Below are positions 1-7,357 of a stretch of DNA of 12,336 bases, piece after piece (position 1 is the first letter of the stretch; every line of letters begins with the position of its first letter). The position numbers were made by a program, and so were the translations under genes. The notes under the pieces were generated by a model. The model worked only from the letters and a program-made list of their open reading frames with translations, ran no database searches and had not been told where the DNA came from. Source of the DNA: Syntrophorhabdus sp. (GTDB lineage: Bacteria; Desulfobacterota; BSN033; UBA1163); the NCBI GenBank assembly GCA_020724025.1, contig DYHU01000095.1:1-12336 (forward strand). The letters run 5' to 3'.

Positions 1-124
1 TTGCCTTCCTTATCTCCTTGATAATGGATGGGTTAAGAGGCCAGCCCTTCGGGAATACTCTTCGGGAACTCATCCGCTTTTTACCCCTGTTACCCGAATA
101 ACCGGTCCCCTTCTTTAAGTTCAT
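1..124 (-). CDS. Partial minus-strand gene, N-terminus only, product unknown
   Basis: Reading the complement, an ATG at 124-122 opens a frame of 41 codons that stays open to the window edge, so only the N-terminus is present. A GGAG lies 8 nt before the ATG, which is good ribosome-binding-site spacing. The translation begins MNLKKGTGYSGNRGKKR and continues with a basic stretch (MSSRRVFPKGWPLNP). It is rich in Lys, Arg and Gly and has no membrane segment or signal peptide. I do not recognise the family. If real, it is transcribed divergently from the defence operon and shares the control region between about 125 and 300. The short visible length means it could be a chance frame; the RBS and the protein-like composition favour a gene. 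Confidence 0.35.
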   Translation of the reverse strand, partial: MNLKKGTGYSGNRGKKRMSSRRVFPKGWPLNPSIIKEIRKA

Positions 125-224
125 TCTCTTTGCTCCATGAGGGTGGAAAGAGTCCCCATGAGCAGGGACGCCTCTATTACTTCGCGGTTTCAGAGACCTC
201 CAAACCTCAAAGTTTTCAATTCTG

Positions 225-252
225 TTGATTTTTTATCCCAATTTGGTAAACT
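225..252 (+). promoter_or_regulatory. Candidate sigma70-like promoter for the rightward operon
   Basis: TTGATT (225-230) and TAAACT (247-252) are separated by 16 nt, in an AT-rich stretch about 50 nt upstream of the first rightward start codon at 303. The match to consensus is moderate and rests on pattern alone. It is the best candidate I see for driving the co-directional genes that follow. Confidence 0.25.
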
Positions 253-267
253 TCTCTTAAAGTCAAA

Positions 268-285
268 ACCCCACCAATATGGGGT
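268..285. promoter_or_regulatory. Perfect 6+6 palindrome in the operon leader
   Basis: ACCCCA (268-273) and TGGGGT (280-285) form a perfect inverted repeat around a 6-nt centre (CCAATA). It lies just downstream of the candidate promoter and immediately before the RBS (GAGGG, 290-294) of the small ORF starting at 303. It could be an operator for a dimeric regulator or a small leader hairpin affecting translation initiation. No T-run follows, so it does not look like a terminator. Confidence 0.3.
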
Positions 286-302
286 AAAAGAGGGACACCC
301 AG

Positions 303-428
303 ATGAGTATCTTCAACCTTCGCCAATCCGTAATTGTTGAATACAGCAAATATGTCCAGAGTTTCTTCTCCATCGCTGATCAATTACTTAAAATAGACGA
401 TCTTTGTTTTTCTTTCCGGAGTAAATAA
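303..428 (+). pseudogene. Short N-terminal remnant of a defence-type helicase
   Basis: This 41-codon ORF has a well-placed RBS (GAGGG, 8 nt before the ATG) and ends with TAA directly abutting the ATG of the RadC-family gene at 429. Its start, MSIFNLRQSVIVEYSKYVQS, followed by an F-F-S-I-A-D pattern, matches from memory the opening of large DEAD/DEAH helicases (YprA/DrmA-like, usually of many hundred residues) in defence loci, which begin with a similar aromatic, hydrophobic helix pair. Similarity ends near residue 30 and the rest looks unrelated. The likeliest reading is an internal deletion that removed the helicase and fused its translation-initiation region to the next gene. Alternatively it is an independent leader peptide coupled to translation of the gene at 429. 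The family link is by recollection and is the weak point. Confidence 0.4.
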
Positions 429-1148
429 ATGGATTCAAATTTTCAAAAACCTCATTATCTCGGTCACAGGAAACGCCTCCGTGAGAGATTCCAGAAGACT
501 GGTCTTGCTTCCTTTCAGGATTATGAAGCCGTAGAACTCCTTCTAACATTAGCGATTCCTCGAAAGGATGTTAAAATCCCTGCCAAAGAGGCTATAAAGA
601 GGTTCGGTTCCTTCCGCGGAGTTCTTGACGCCCCGGTCGAAGAATTAAAAAAGATACCCGGAATCGGTGAAGTGGCTCCATTAGCCATTCGATTCATTCG
701 CGAAGCCGCAAACCTCTACCTCCAGCCAAGAAGTCAAGCTGACCTCACATTGCAGAAAACTGAGCCTGAAACGATCTCATTAGAGGACCCAAAAGTTCTT
801 TTCGATTATTGCAAGGCGGCCCTGGGTGCCCAACATAATGAAATGTTTAAAGTCATATATCTAAATAGTCGCTTTAGGGTCATTGACCTTGAGACCTTAA
901 CCGAAGGAACCATTGACAGAGCATCCGTCTACCCACGAAAAGTGATGGAATCGGCGCTGAAAAAGAAGGCCTCAATTATCGTATTTGCTCATAACCACCC
1001 GGATGGAAATGTCACCCCTTCAGATCATGACAAGACCGTCACGCGAGCGCTTGTTCTTGCAGCCAAAACACTCAACATTACTGTTTTCGACCATATCATA
1101 GTCTCTAAAGACGAGGTCTTTAGCTTCCGGGCACAGGGTCTGCTTTAA
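429..1148 (+). CDS. radC: RadC-family JAMM/MPN+ domain protein
   Basis: A complete 239-residue protein with the two-part RadC architecture. The N-terminal half is helical with a helix-hairpin-helix DNA-binding motif (IPGIGEVAPLAIRF, about residues 76-89). The C-terminal half is a JAMM metal-binding domain with the signature H188-N-H190-P...P197-S198-x-x-D201, so the zinc ligands and catalytic serine of the fold are intact. Length is normal for the family. RadC proteins were once called DNA-repair proteins, but that role is unproven; family members are common in mobile and defence islands. GGAG (418-421) lies 7 nt before the ATG, and the stop codon of the preceding remnant touches this start. 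It overlaps the helicase-nuclease gene by one base, so the two are translationally coupled. Placement in this operon suggests an accessory role in DNA processing or control rather than housekeeping. Confidence 0.9.
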   Translation: MDSNFQKPHYLGHRKRLRERFQKTGLASFQDYEAVELLLTLAIPRKDVKIPAKEAIKRFGSFRGVLDAPVEELKKIPGIGEVAPLAIRFIREAANLYLQPRSQADLTLQKTEPETISLEDPKVLFDYCKAALGAQHNEMFKVIYLNSRFRVIDLETLTEGTIDRASVYPRKVMESALKKKASIIVFAHNHPDGNVTPSDHDKTVTRALVLAAKTLNITVFDHIIVSKDEVFSFRAQGLL

Positions 1149-4051
1149 TGGGTGTTTCTGATCAAATTCTCAATGCATTTCCTGATCTGAACTCAACCCA
1201 GTTCGAGGCAGTAGGACATACTGAAGGGCCTTTGCTCATCATTGCTGGCCCTGGCTCTGGAAAAACTCTGGTTCTTGTCGTTAGGGTTCTTAACATCCTT
1301 ATTCAGAAACTGGCCGAACCACGGGATATGCTCATCTGCACCTTTACAGAAAAGGCCGCTTTTGAATTGCGGGATCGAATCTCAGCGGCGGCCAAAAAGC
1401 TAAACTATTCTGGCGACCTGTCAGATCTTCTTGTTGGTACCATTCATGGCATATGTAATGACTTTCTGATGACTTACAGGCATCTCACTCCACTCGGCAA
1501 TAACTATGAAGTCCTTGACGAGCTTACCCAACTTCTGTTTCTATATGACAATTTTGATAAGATCATTGGACAAGAAGCGGATGGGAAATATCTTACCCGA
1601 TGGACAACTCGCTGGACGGCTATTGAAGGCGCCCGGAATTACTTCGATAAGATAACAGAGGAGTTGATTGATCCAATCAAACTTTTGGAATCTCCTGATC
1701 CTTTTATCAAAAGAATCGGGGAGGCCTATCGAGCTTACGAGCAGGCCTTGTATGAAAAGAACGGTATCGATTTTGCTCATCAACAAAAGCTCTGTTACCA
1801 GCTCCTTCAGGACTCGAGAGCGGGTGAGAGCATTAGAGGAAAAATTAAGTATGCGATGGTGGATGAGTATCAAGATACAAATTACATTCAGGAACAACTG
1901 CTTCTCCTTCTGACTAGTCCACGGAATAACATCTGTGTAGTGGGAGACGAAGATCAGAGTATTTACCGGTTTCGTGGCGCCACCGTAAGAAACATCCTCG
2001 AATTTCAAAACCACTTTCCCGCCCGTGAAATTAGTAAACTGACCATTAACTACAGGTCTCACGAAAAGATCATAAAGGCATATAACAAATTTATGATGAG
2101 CCACAATTGGAGCAATCCCGGCTCTGGCCACCAGTTCAGGTACGACAAGGAAATTGTCCCTGACCCTGATGGAAAATTTCCTGATTATCCCGCCGTCTTT
2201 TCCATCTGGGGCGAGACCAAAAATGATGAGGGAAGTCGAATTGCGGATATCGTTCATTTCTTAAAAGAGAACCGAGTCATAGAAGACTACAGCCAGGTAG
2301 CCTTATTTTTGCACAGTGTACGACTGGAACATAGTGAACACTATATTAGGGCGCTCGAAGCTAAAGGTATTCCTGCTTTTTGTCCCCGTGCCCGGGGTTA
2401 TTTTGAGAGTGAAGAAATCCGATATATAGTCGCTTGCTTTGCAATCTTGCTGGGATACTACGGAGAGAATCGGGGAGAAGTGGTAGGAAAGGGTCTCAAC
2501 GAATTGGCAACCTATGTGGATGATTGTCTCGTTGAACTCGGTCGGAGTTGCGGAGCTCCACATCCTCTCTCACTCTGTATCCAGCGATTTGAAGGGGAAA
2601 TTCGGGAATTACAAGAGGGGGAAACCCTCGATCGGAGGCTGGCAGATTATTTTTACCATTTCTTGGCTCATGAGCCGTTTGCCTCCATGGTCAAAAACGA
2701 AAATCGGGCGCGTAACCTTGCAATCTTTTCCCAACTATTGAATGTTTTTCAGAATTACTACCATTACACCGTTATTTCATACCGCAACCGGGATTTTCTT
2801 CGCTTACATTTTTTCAATAGCTTCCTCCGTCTTCTCTATATAGGCGGTATAAACGAGTATGAAGATCCAGACCAACCTTTTCCTAAAGGCTATGTTCAGG
2901 TGATGACCATCCATCAAGCCAAAGGGTTAGAGTTCCCGGTGGTTATCGTTGGCTCTCTTGACAAACAACTCTCCTCGCCTAAAGATGTGGACCGGCGCTT
3001 ATCACCTTTTTACCATAGAGAACCCTTCGAACCCGAAAACAGGATCACCGGATTTGATCGAATGCGACTTCATTATGTTGCTTTCTCCCGGGCAGAGAAA
3101 ATACTTGCGCTTACTTCAACGGAGCAACCAAAACCTTACTTCAATCCAATCTGGCAAGGGTTGCCTCAATGGCCGTATGTGAGGCAGGATCTCCTCAAAT
3201 CACTCTTTTTTCGATTAAGGAGCCGCATGCCCTTAAAGAAGACTTTTAGCTTTACCAGCGATCTTAAGGTCTATGAAACCTGCCCAAGGCAATACCAGTT
3301 TTTTCGAGACTATGACTTTACGCCATCCCGATCAGCAGAAATCTTTTTCGGAGCTTTGGTCCATCACACTATCGAGGATATCCATCGTTTGGTCATGGAT
3401 AAAAGGGCTCATGAGCTAAATGAGAGGAAAATTCGGGAGATCTTTGATTTCAATTTCCGGCATCTCATGGCCAGGGGCATCCGCCCAATTGGGGAGATCC
3501 AGAAGGCTAATGCCTTTTCTCAGGTCATGAACTATTTCAATCAAAATCGAGCCGAGATGGACCGTATCATTGACACCGAGGTCGATGTATCCGTTGAAAA
3601 GGAAAACTATATTCTTTCAGGAAAGATCGATCTCTTACTGGGTTCGGATGATAAGTTGGAGCTCCTCGATTTTAAATCACAACCTCGCCCTATTGAGGAT
3701 GATTTAAGGCTTGATGGCTACTACAAACAGCTTTGCATCTATGCCCATATTCTTGAGCGGCGATACGGCAGGAAAGCAGAGAGACTTTTACTTTACTGGA
3801 CCGGCGAACCCAAACGGTCAGAGGCCTTAATGGAGTTTCCTTACCGTCCCGAAGTTGTTGACGAAGCAGGTATTTATTTCGACCACGTTGTTGACCAGAT
3901 CCTCAAAAAGGATTACAGGATAAGAACCACACCTGAGCATAAGGTCTGTAAGGAGTGCGACCTACGGGTGTATTGTGGCCGTGAAGGGGTCATCAGGTTG
4001 GGTGAGATGAGTGGTATAAAGAAGAAGTGGTCTTATAAGGAGATAAGGTGA
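1148..4051 (+). CDS. UvrD/Rep-type helicase fused to Fe-S PD-(D/E)XK nuclease
   Basis: A 967-residue superfamily 1A helicase with a C-terminal nuclease. Visible helicase motifs are Walker A GPGSGKT (34-40), motif II VDEYQD (238-243), motif III GDEDQSIYRFRGA (266-278), motif IV LTINYRS (298-304), motif V MTIHQAKGLEF (586-596) and motif VI VAFSR (644-648). From about residue 705 there is a RecB/AddB/Cas4-like nuclease: H739/H740 with E743, D828 in GKIDLL, D841-F-K843, and four cysteines C712, C934, C937 and C943. The spacing C-x221-C-x2-C-x5-C is that of the AddB/Cas4 iron-sulphur staple. All catalytic positions look intact. Expected activity is ATP-driven 3'-5' unwinding coupled to single-strand cleavage. 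Unlike AddAB, one chain carries both activities and no partner subunit is adjacent. The ATG overlaps the RadC stop by one base, and the stop is followed at once by the next ATG, indicating one transcript. Confidence 0.9.
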   Translation: MGVSDQILNAFPDLNSTQFEAVGHTEGPLLIIAGPGSGKTLVLVVRVLNILIQKLAEPRDMLICTFTEKAAFELRDRISAAAKKLNYSGDLSDLLVGTIHGICNDFLMTYRHLTPLGNNYEVLDELTQLLFLYDNFDKIIGQEADGKYLTRWTTRWTAIEGARNYFDKITEELIDPIKLLESPDPFIKRIGEAYRAYEQALYEKNGIDFAHQQKLCYQLLQDSRAGESIRGKIKYAMVDEYQDTNYIQEQLLLLLTSPRNNICVVGDEDQSIYRFRGATVRNILEFQNHFPAREISKLTINYRSHEKIIKAYNKFMMSHNWSNPGSGHQFRYDKEIVPDPDGKFPDYPAVFSIWGETKNDEGSRIADIVHFLKENRVIEDYSQVALFLHSVRLEHSEHYIRALEAKGIPAFCPRARGYFESEEIRYIVACFAILLGYYGENRGEVVGKGLNELATYVDDCLVELGRSCGAPHPLSLCIQRFEGEIRELQEGETLDRRLADYFYHFLAHEPFASMVKNENRARNLAIFSQLLNVFQNYYHYTVISYRNRDFLRLHFFNSFLRLLYIGGINEYEDPDQPFPKGYVQVMTIHQAKGLEFPVVIVGSLDKQLSSPKDVDRRLSPFYHREPFEPENRITGFDRMRLHYVAFSRAEKILALTSTEQPKPYFNPIWQGLPQWPYVRQDLLKSLFFRLRSRMPLKKTFSFTSDLKVYETCPRQYQFFRDYDFTPSRSAEIFFGALVHHTIEDIHRLVMDKRAHELNERKIREIFDFNFRHLMARGIRPIGEIQKANAFSQVMNYFNQNRAEMDRIIDTEVDVSVEKENYILSGKIDLLLGSDDKLELLDFKSQPRPIEDDLRLDGYYKQLCIYAHILERRYGRKAERLLLYWTGEPKRSEALMEFPYRPEVVDEAGIYFDHVVDQILKKDYRIRTTPEHKVCKECDLRVYCGREGVIRLGEMSGIKKKWSYKEIR

Positions 4052-5416
4052 ATGATTCAATCCTATCTGGCCAGAGATGAAGGCAAGACGCTCGAATTCA
4101 AGGAAAATTGTAAATCACTGCAACATATTGTTCAGACTGCCGTCGCCTTTGCAAATACTGCGGGTGGTTCCATCGTTATCGGCGTTCGTGACCGAACGAA
4201 AGAGGTAGTTGGTGTAGCCGATTCCCTGGCAGAAGAAGAACGAGTTGCGAATGCATTCGCAGACGGTATTCGACCCCTTCTTGTCCCCGACATACAGATT
4301 CACTCCTGGCGTGATCGGGAACTCATTACAGTAATAATACCCCATACAATCGGGCCGTATTATATTCGGTCAGAGGGTCCAGAGTCGGGTGTCTACATTC
4401 GTTTGGGTTCGACGAATCGGCGGGCGGGCCCTGAAATGATCACAGAAATCCGCCTCCTGGCGCGCAACACCTTCTTTGATGAGCAACCATGCACGGAAGC
4501 GAGCTCGGAACAGGTTGACTTCCGAGCGGCTTCCGAGTTCTTCAAAGCCGTATCAAGGCCTCTTAGTTCCCCTAAACGAAAATCTCTGGGTCTTGTTGTG
4601 GAGTACAGAGGCCGAGAAGTTCCCACAAATGGTGCCGTACTTCTTTTCGGAAAGAATAGAAGTAGCCTCTTCCCGGATGCAAATATTCGCTGTGCTCGAT
4701 TTAAGGGAACTGATACATCAAGGTTTATTGATCAAACAGAAATTGACGAGCATCTTCCAAAGGCAGTGGAGAGCGCCATTTCTTTTGTTGAACGTCACAC
4801 TCTCCAGAGCTTAGAAATTGGCCGAATCCGCCGGAGAGAACAAGCGCAGTACCCTTCCCCCGTGATTCGAGAAGCTATCATCAATGCTATTGTCCATGCT
4901 GATTATTCGATTGGCGGCACTGGAACAAAGCTTGCGATCTTTGATGACCGCATTGAAATCACAAATCCTGGACTATTACCTTTCGGCTTAACTATCGAGG
5001 CTGTCATTTCGGGAGTTTCTCGCCTTCGGAACAGAGTCATTGGGCGCACCTTTCGGGAGTTGAATCTCATCGAACAGTGGGGTTCTGGCATTGGAAGGAT
5101 GCTTGCAGCCTGCGCTGAGGAAGGCTTAAAACCACCGAGATTTGAAGAGATAGGCACGAACTTCCGGGTCACTCTCTTTGAGACAAGAGTTACCACCCCT
5201 GTCCGTCCTGATTGGCATAATCAGGTTGTACGTTATCTTGCCCAAAAAGGCCAGATTTCCACGCAGGAAGCCACACGGCTTTGGAAGACGTCCGACCGCA
5301 CTGCAAGAACCCGCTTGCGTAAACTAGTCATAGATGGGGTGCTCGCCGAGATGGGAACAGGCCCCAAAGACCCCTATAGAACATATATTCTTAAGGAGGG
5401 GTATCCTGTCTCCTGA
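4052..5416 (+). CDS. AlbA_2 (Schlafen-type) protein with ATPase region and winged helix
   Basis: A 454-residue protein of the COG2865 type. The N-terminal AlbA_2 domain shows LEFKEN (14-19) and FANTAGGSIVIGV (33-45), the usual signature of this nucleic-acid-binding fold. The middle third resembles the HATPase_c_4/GHKL module: REAIINAIVHADYS (273-286) is the N-box-like helix, IEITNPG follows, and EQWGSGIGRM (341-350) is the glycine-rich lid. Residues from about 385 to the end form a probable winged helix (QISTQEATRLW...ARTRLRKLV). Members are usually annotated as transcriptional regulators or divergent AAA-4 proteins and are frequent in defence islands. The ATG follows the helicase stop with no gap, and AAGGAG (4037-4042) sits 9 nt upstream inside the preceding gene. 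It could regulate the operon or act as an ATP-dependent nucleic-acid effector; the sequence does not decide. Confidence 0.87.
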   Translation: MIQSYLARDEGKTLEFKENCKSLQHIVQTAVAFANTAGGSIVIGVRDRTKEVVGVADSLAEEERVANAFADGIRPLLVPDIQIHSWRDRELITVIIPHTIGPYYIRSEGPESGVYIRLGSTNRRAGPEMITEIRLLARNTFFDEQPCTEASSEQVDFRAASEFFKAVSRPLSSPKRKSLGLVVEYRGREVPTNGAVLLFGKNRSSLFPDANIRCARFKGTDTSRFIDQTEIDEHLPKAVESAISFVERHTLQSLEIGRIRRREQAQYPSPVIREAIINAIVHADYSIGGTGTKLAIFDDRIEITNPGLLPFGLTIEAVISGVSRLRNRVIGRTFRELNLIEQWGSGIGRMLAACAEEGLKPPRFEEIGTNFRVTLFETRVTTPVRPDWHNQVVRYLAQKGQISTQEATRLWKTSDRTARTRLRKLVIDGVLAEMGTGPKDPYRTYILKEGYPVS

Positions 5417-5435
5417 ATAGGTATATAAATATTTT

Positions 5436-5454
5436 CCCCTTCCTTTTTAAGGGG
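5436..5454 (+). promoter_or_regulatory. GC-rich hairpin between the two gene blocks
   Basis: CCCCTT (5436-5441) pairs with AAGGGG (5449-5454) around a 7-nt loop, in the only sizeable gap (67 nt) of the operon. No T-run follows the stem, so it is not a classic intrinsic terminator. It could stabilise or process the transcript between the upstream trio and the Mod-Res pair, or be a remnant of a dispersed CCCCTT/AAGGGG repeat. A purine-rich AGAGGT (5471-5476) downstream is the RBS of the methyltransferase. Confidence 0.35.
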
Positions 5455-5483
5455 GGCGGGAGGAATTTTAAGAGGTAAGTAAC

Positions 5484-7355
5484 ATGGCAAAAATTGAAAT
5501 TACCAAAACGGAGCTGATGTGGCCGGGGAAATATAATGAGGATGGGACCCGTAAAGAAGTGGAACGGGTAAACCTCCCTTTCCAGGTCATTGAAACAATC
5601 AATGAGACCCGTGCCACACGGGAGGCCGCCAAGAAGCCAAAACAACGTTCACTTTTCGATGTATGGGAAGCCAGAGAAGGCGATACGTTCGAAGAAGGTT
5701 GGAAGAACAAACTCATCTGGGGCGATAATAAACTGGTTATGGCCTCTCTCCTCGAAAAGTTTGCAGGGAAGATCGACCTCATCTATATTGACCCACCATT
5801 TGCAACTGGAGCAGACTTTTCTTTCAACACGCAAATCGGTGACGCCGATTTGGAGGTAACAAAGGAACAATCGATAATCGAAGAAAAAGCGTATAGAGAT
5901 ACTTGGGGAAGAGGACTCGATTCGTATCTTTCTATGATGTATGACAGATTAGTGCTCATGCGAGATCTGTTGGCAGAGGAAGGAAGCATTTACGTTCATT
6001 GTGATTACCGTGTTGTTTACCTTCTTAGAGCCATACTGGAAGAATTATTTGGCAGTGATTATTTCCAGAATGAAATTCAATGGTGCTACAGTATAGGTGG
6101 TAAAGGCGCTCAGCGTTTTGCTCGCAAACACGATACAATTTTATTTTATACAAAGTCAGAAAAATATGTATTTAATGCTAAAGACAGTGATGTCGTGGTA
6201 CCTCGAAAGGCCAATTCCCACATGCGCCTTAAAGTGGATGCTGATGGGAGGGAGTACCAAGAGAAGACTGACAGAAAGACTGGTAAAATTTACCGATACT
6301 ATGTTGATGAAGGTAAGATTCCAGAAGATTACTGGACTGATATTGAACAGTTGAACCGCGAAGATGCTGAGCGTGTTGGATACGAAACGCAGAAACCAGA
6401 AACGCTTCTTCGGAGAATCATTGCTGCCTCTTCTGATGCAGGCCATTTAGTAGCTGATATTTTCTGTGGTTCCGGCACAACCCTTGCTGCTGCCGAAAAA
6501 CTTGGCCGGCGCTGGATTGGTTGTGACCTTTCTCGCTGGGCGATCCATGTCACCCGAAAACGCCTCCTCGGCATCGAAAACTGTAAGCCTTTCGAAGTAC
6601 TTAACCTCGGGAAATATGAACGGAAGTACTGGCAGGGGGTAACGTTTGGTGACAGGAGAAAGACCGACCAGCAACTTGCTATTTATCAGTATCTGGCATT
6701 TATTCTGAAGCTCTATGATGCTGAACCTATTTCCGGGATGCAGCATCTCCATGGGAAGAAAGGCAAAGCCGTTGTCCATGTGGGTGCGGTTGATGCACCG
6801 GTGACTATTGACGAGATCAATGCCTGCCTGGATGAATGTGTGGCAATTCAGCAAAAGGAACTTTACATCCTCGGTTGGGAATGGGAGATGGGACTCTACG
6901 ACCTGATGACCGATGCCGCTAAAGGTCGGGGAATAAAACTCGTTCTCCTTAACATTCCTCGAGAAGTGATGGAGCAACAAGCCGTGGATAAAGGCGATAT
7001 CAAATTCTTCGAATTGGCTTACCTTGAAGTGGATATTAAACAAGAAAAGGGACGGAAGGTTATCGTAGCGCTCAAGGACTTTGTCATCCCCAATACCGAA
7101 CTTATCCCTGAAGATATTCGTTCCAAGGTCAAAAAGTGGGCAGATTATATCGATTACTGGGCCGTGGATTGGAATTTCCAAAACGATACCTTCATGAATG
7201 GCTGGGTGACCTATCGGACTCGAAAGGATCGAACACTTCCACTTAAAAGTGATCCCCACACCTATGAAAAGCCTGGCAAATACACGATAATGGTTAAAGT
7301 TGTAGATATTTTCGGTAACGATACCTCCCAGGCTTTTGAAGCCGAGGTAAAATAG
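5484..7355 (+). CDS. mod: Type III-like adenine-N6 DNA methyltransferase (Mod)
   Basis: A 623-residue site-specific DNA methyltransferase that should methylate adenine in the recognition site using S-adenosylmethionine. Motif order is that of the beta class: catalytic motif IV DPPF (103-106) comes first, then motif X-like YETQKPETLLRRII (300-313) and the SAM-binding motif I FCGSGTT (327-333) with D348 after WIGC. The catalytic motif is DPPF rather than the commoner DPPY, a known functional variant. The stretch between about 200 and 290, with a basic patch (KTDRKTGKIYRYY), is the probable target-recognition region. After residue 370 comes a long C-terminal extension ending in a short PKD/Ig-like segment (HTYEKPGKYTIMVKVVDIFG). 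The start has AGAGGT 7 nt upstream. Only 2 nt separate it from Res, so the pair is co-translated. It marks self DNA and probably supplies specificity to Res. Confidence 0.92.
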   Translation: MAKIEITKTELMWPGKYNEDGTRKEVERVNLPFQVIETINETRATREAAKKPKQRSLFDVWEAREGDTFEEGWKNKLIWGDNKLVMASLLEKFAGKIDLIYIDPPFATGADFSFNTQIGDADLEVTKEQSIIEEKAYRDTWGRGLDSYLSMMYDRLVLMRDLLAEEGSIYVHCDYRVVYLLRAILEELFGSDYFQNEIQWCYSIGGKGAQRFARKHDTILFYTKSEKYVFNAKDSDVVVPRKANSHMRLKVDADGREYQEKTDRKTGKIYRYYVDEGKIPEDYWTDIEQLNREDAERVGYETQKPETLLRRIIAASSDAGHLVADIFCGSGTTLAAAEKLGRRWIGCDLSRWAIHVTRKRLLGIENCKPFEVLNLGKYERKYWQGVTFGDRRKTDQQLAIYQYLAFILKLYDAEPISGMQHLHGKKGKAVVHVGAVDAPVTIDEINACLDECVAIQQKELYILGWEWEMGLYDLMTDAAKGRGIKLVLLNIPREVMEQQAVDKGDIKFFELAYLEVDIKQEKGRKVIVALKDFVIPNTELIPEDIRSKVKKWADYIDYWAVDWNFQNDTFMNGWVTYRTRKDRTLPLKSDPHTYEKPGKYTIMVKVVDIFGNDTSQAFEAEVK

Positions 7356-7357
7356 TC

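Noticed and set aside
48..68. Direct repeat TTCGGGAA (48-55 and 61-68) as a regulatory iteron
   Set aside because: Only two copies, and both lie inside the probable minus-strand coding frame, where they encode unrelated residues.
137..340. 67-codon plus-strand ORF
   Set aside because: No recognisable content, no good RBS, overlaps the promoter-like and palindromic region, and its end overlaps the better-supported ORF at 303.
1541..2257. 238-codon minus-strand ORF
   Set aside because: Antisense shadow of the helicase domain, with no recognisable domain.
6447..7259. 270-codon minus-strand ORF
   Set aside because: Lies wholly antisense to the methyltransferase gene, whose motifs and codon pattern are clearly real; no family features in the antisense translation.
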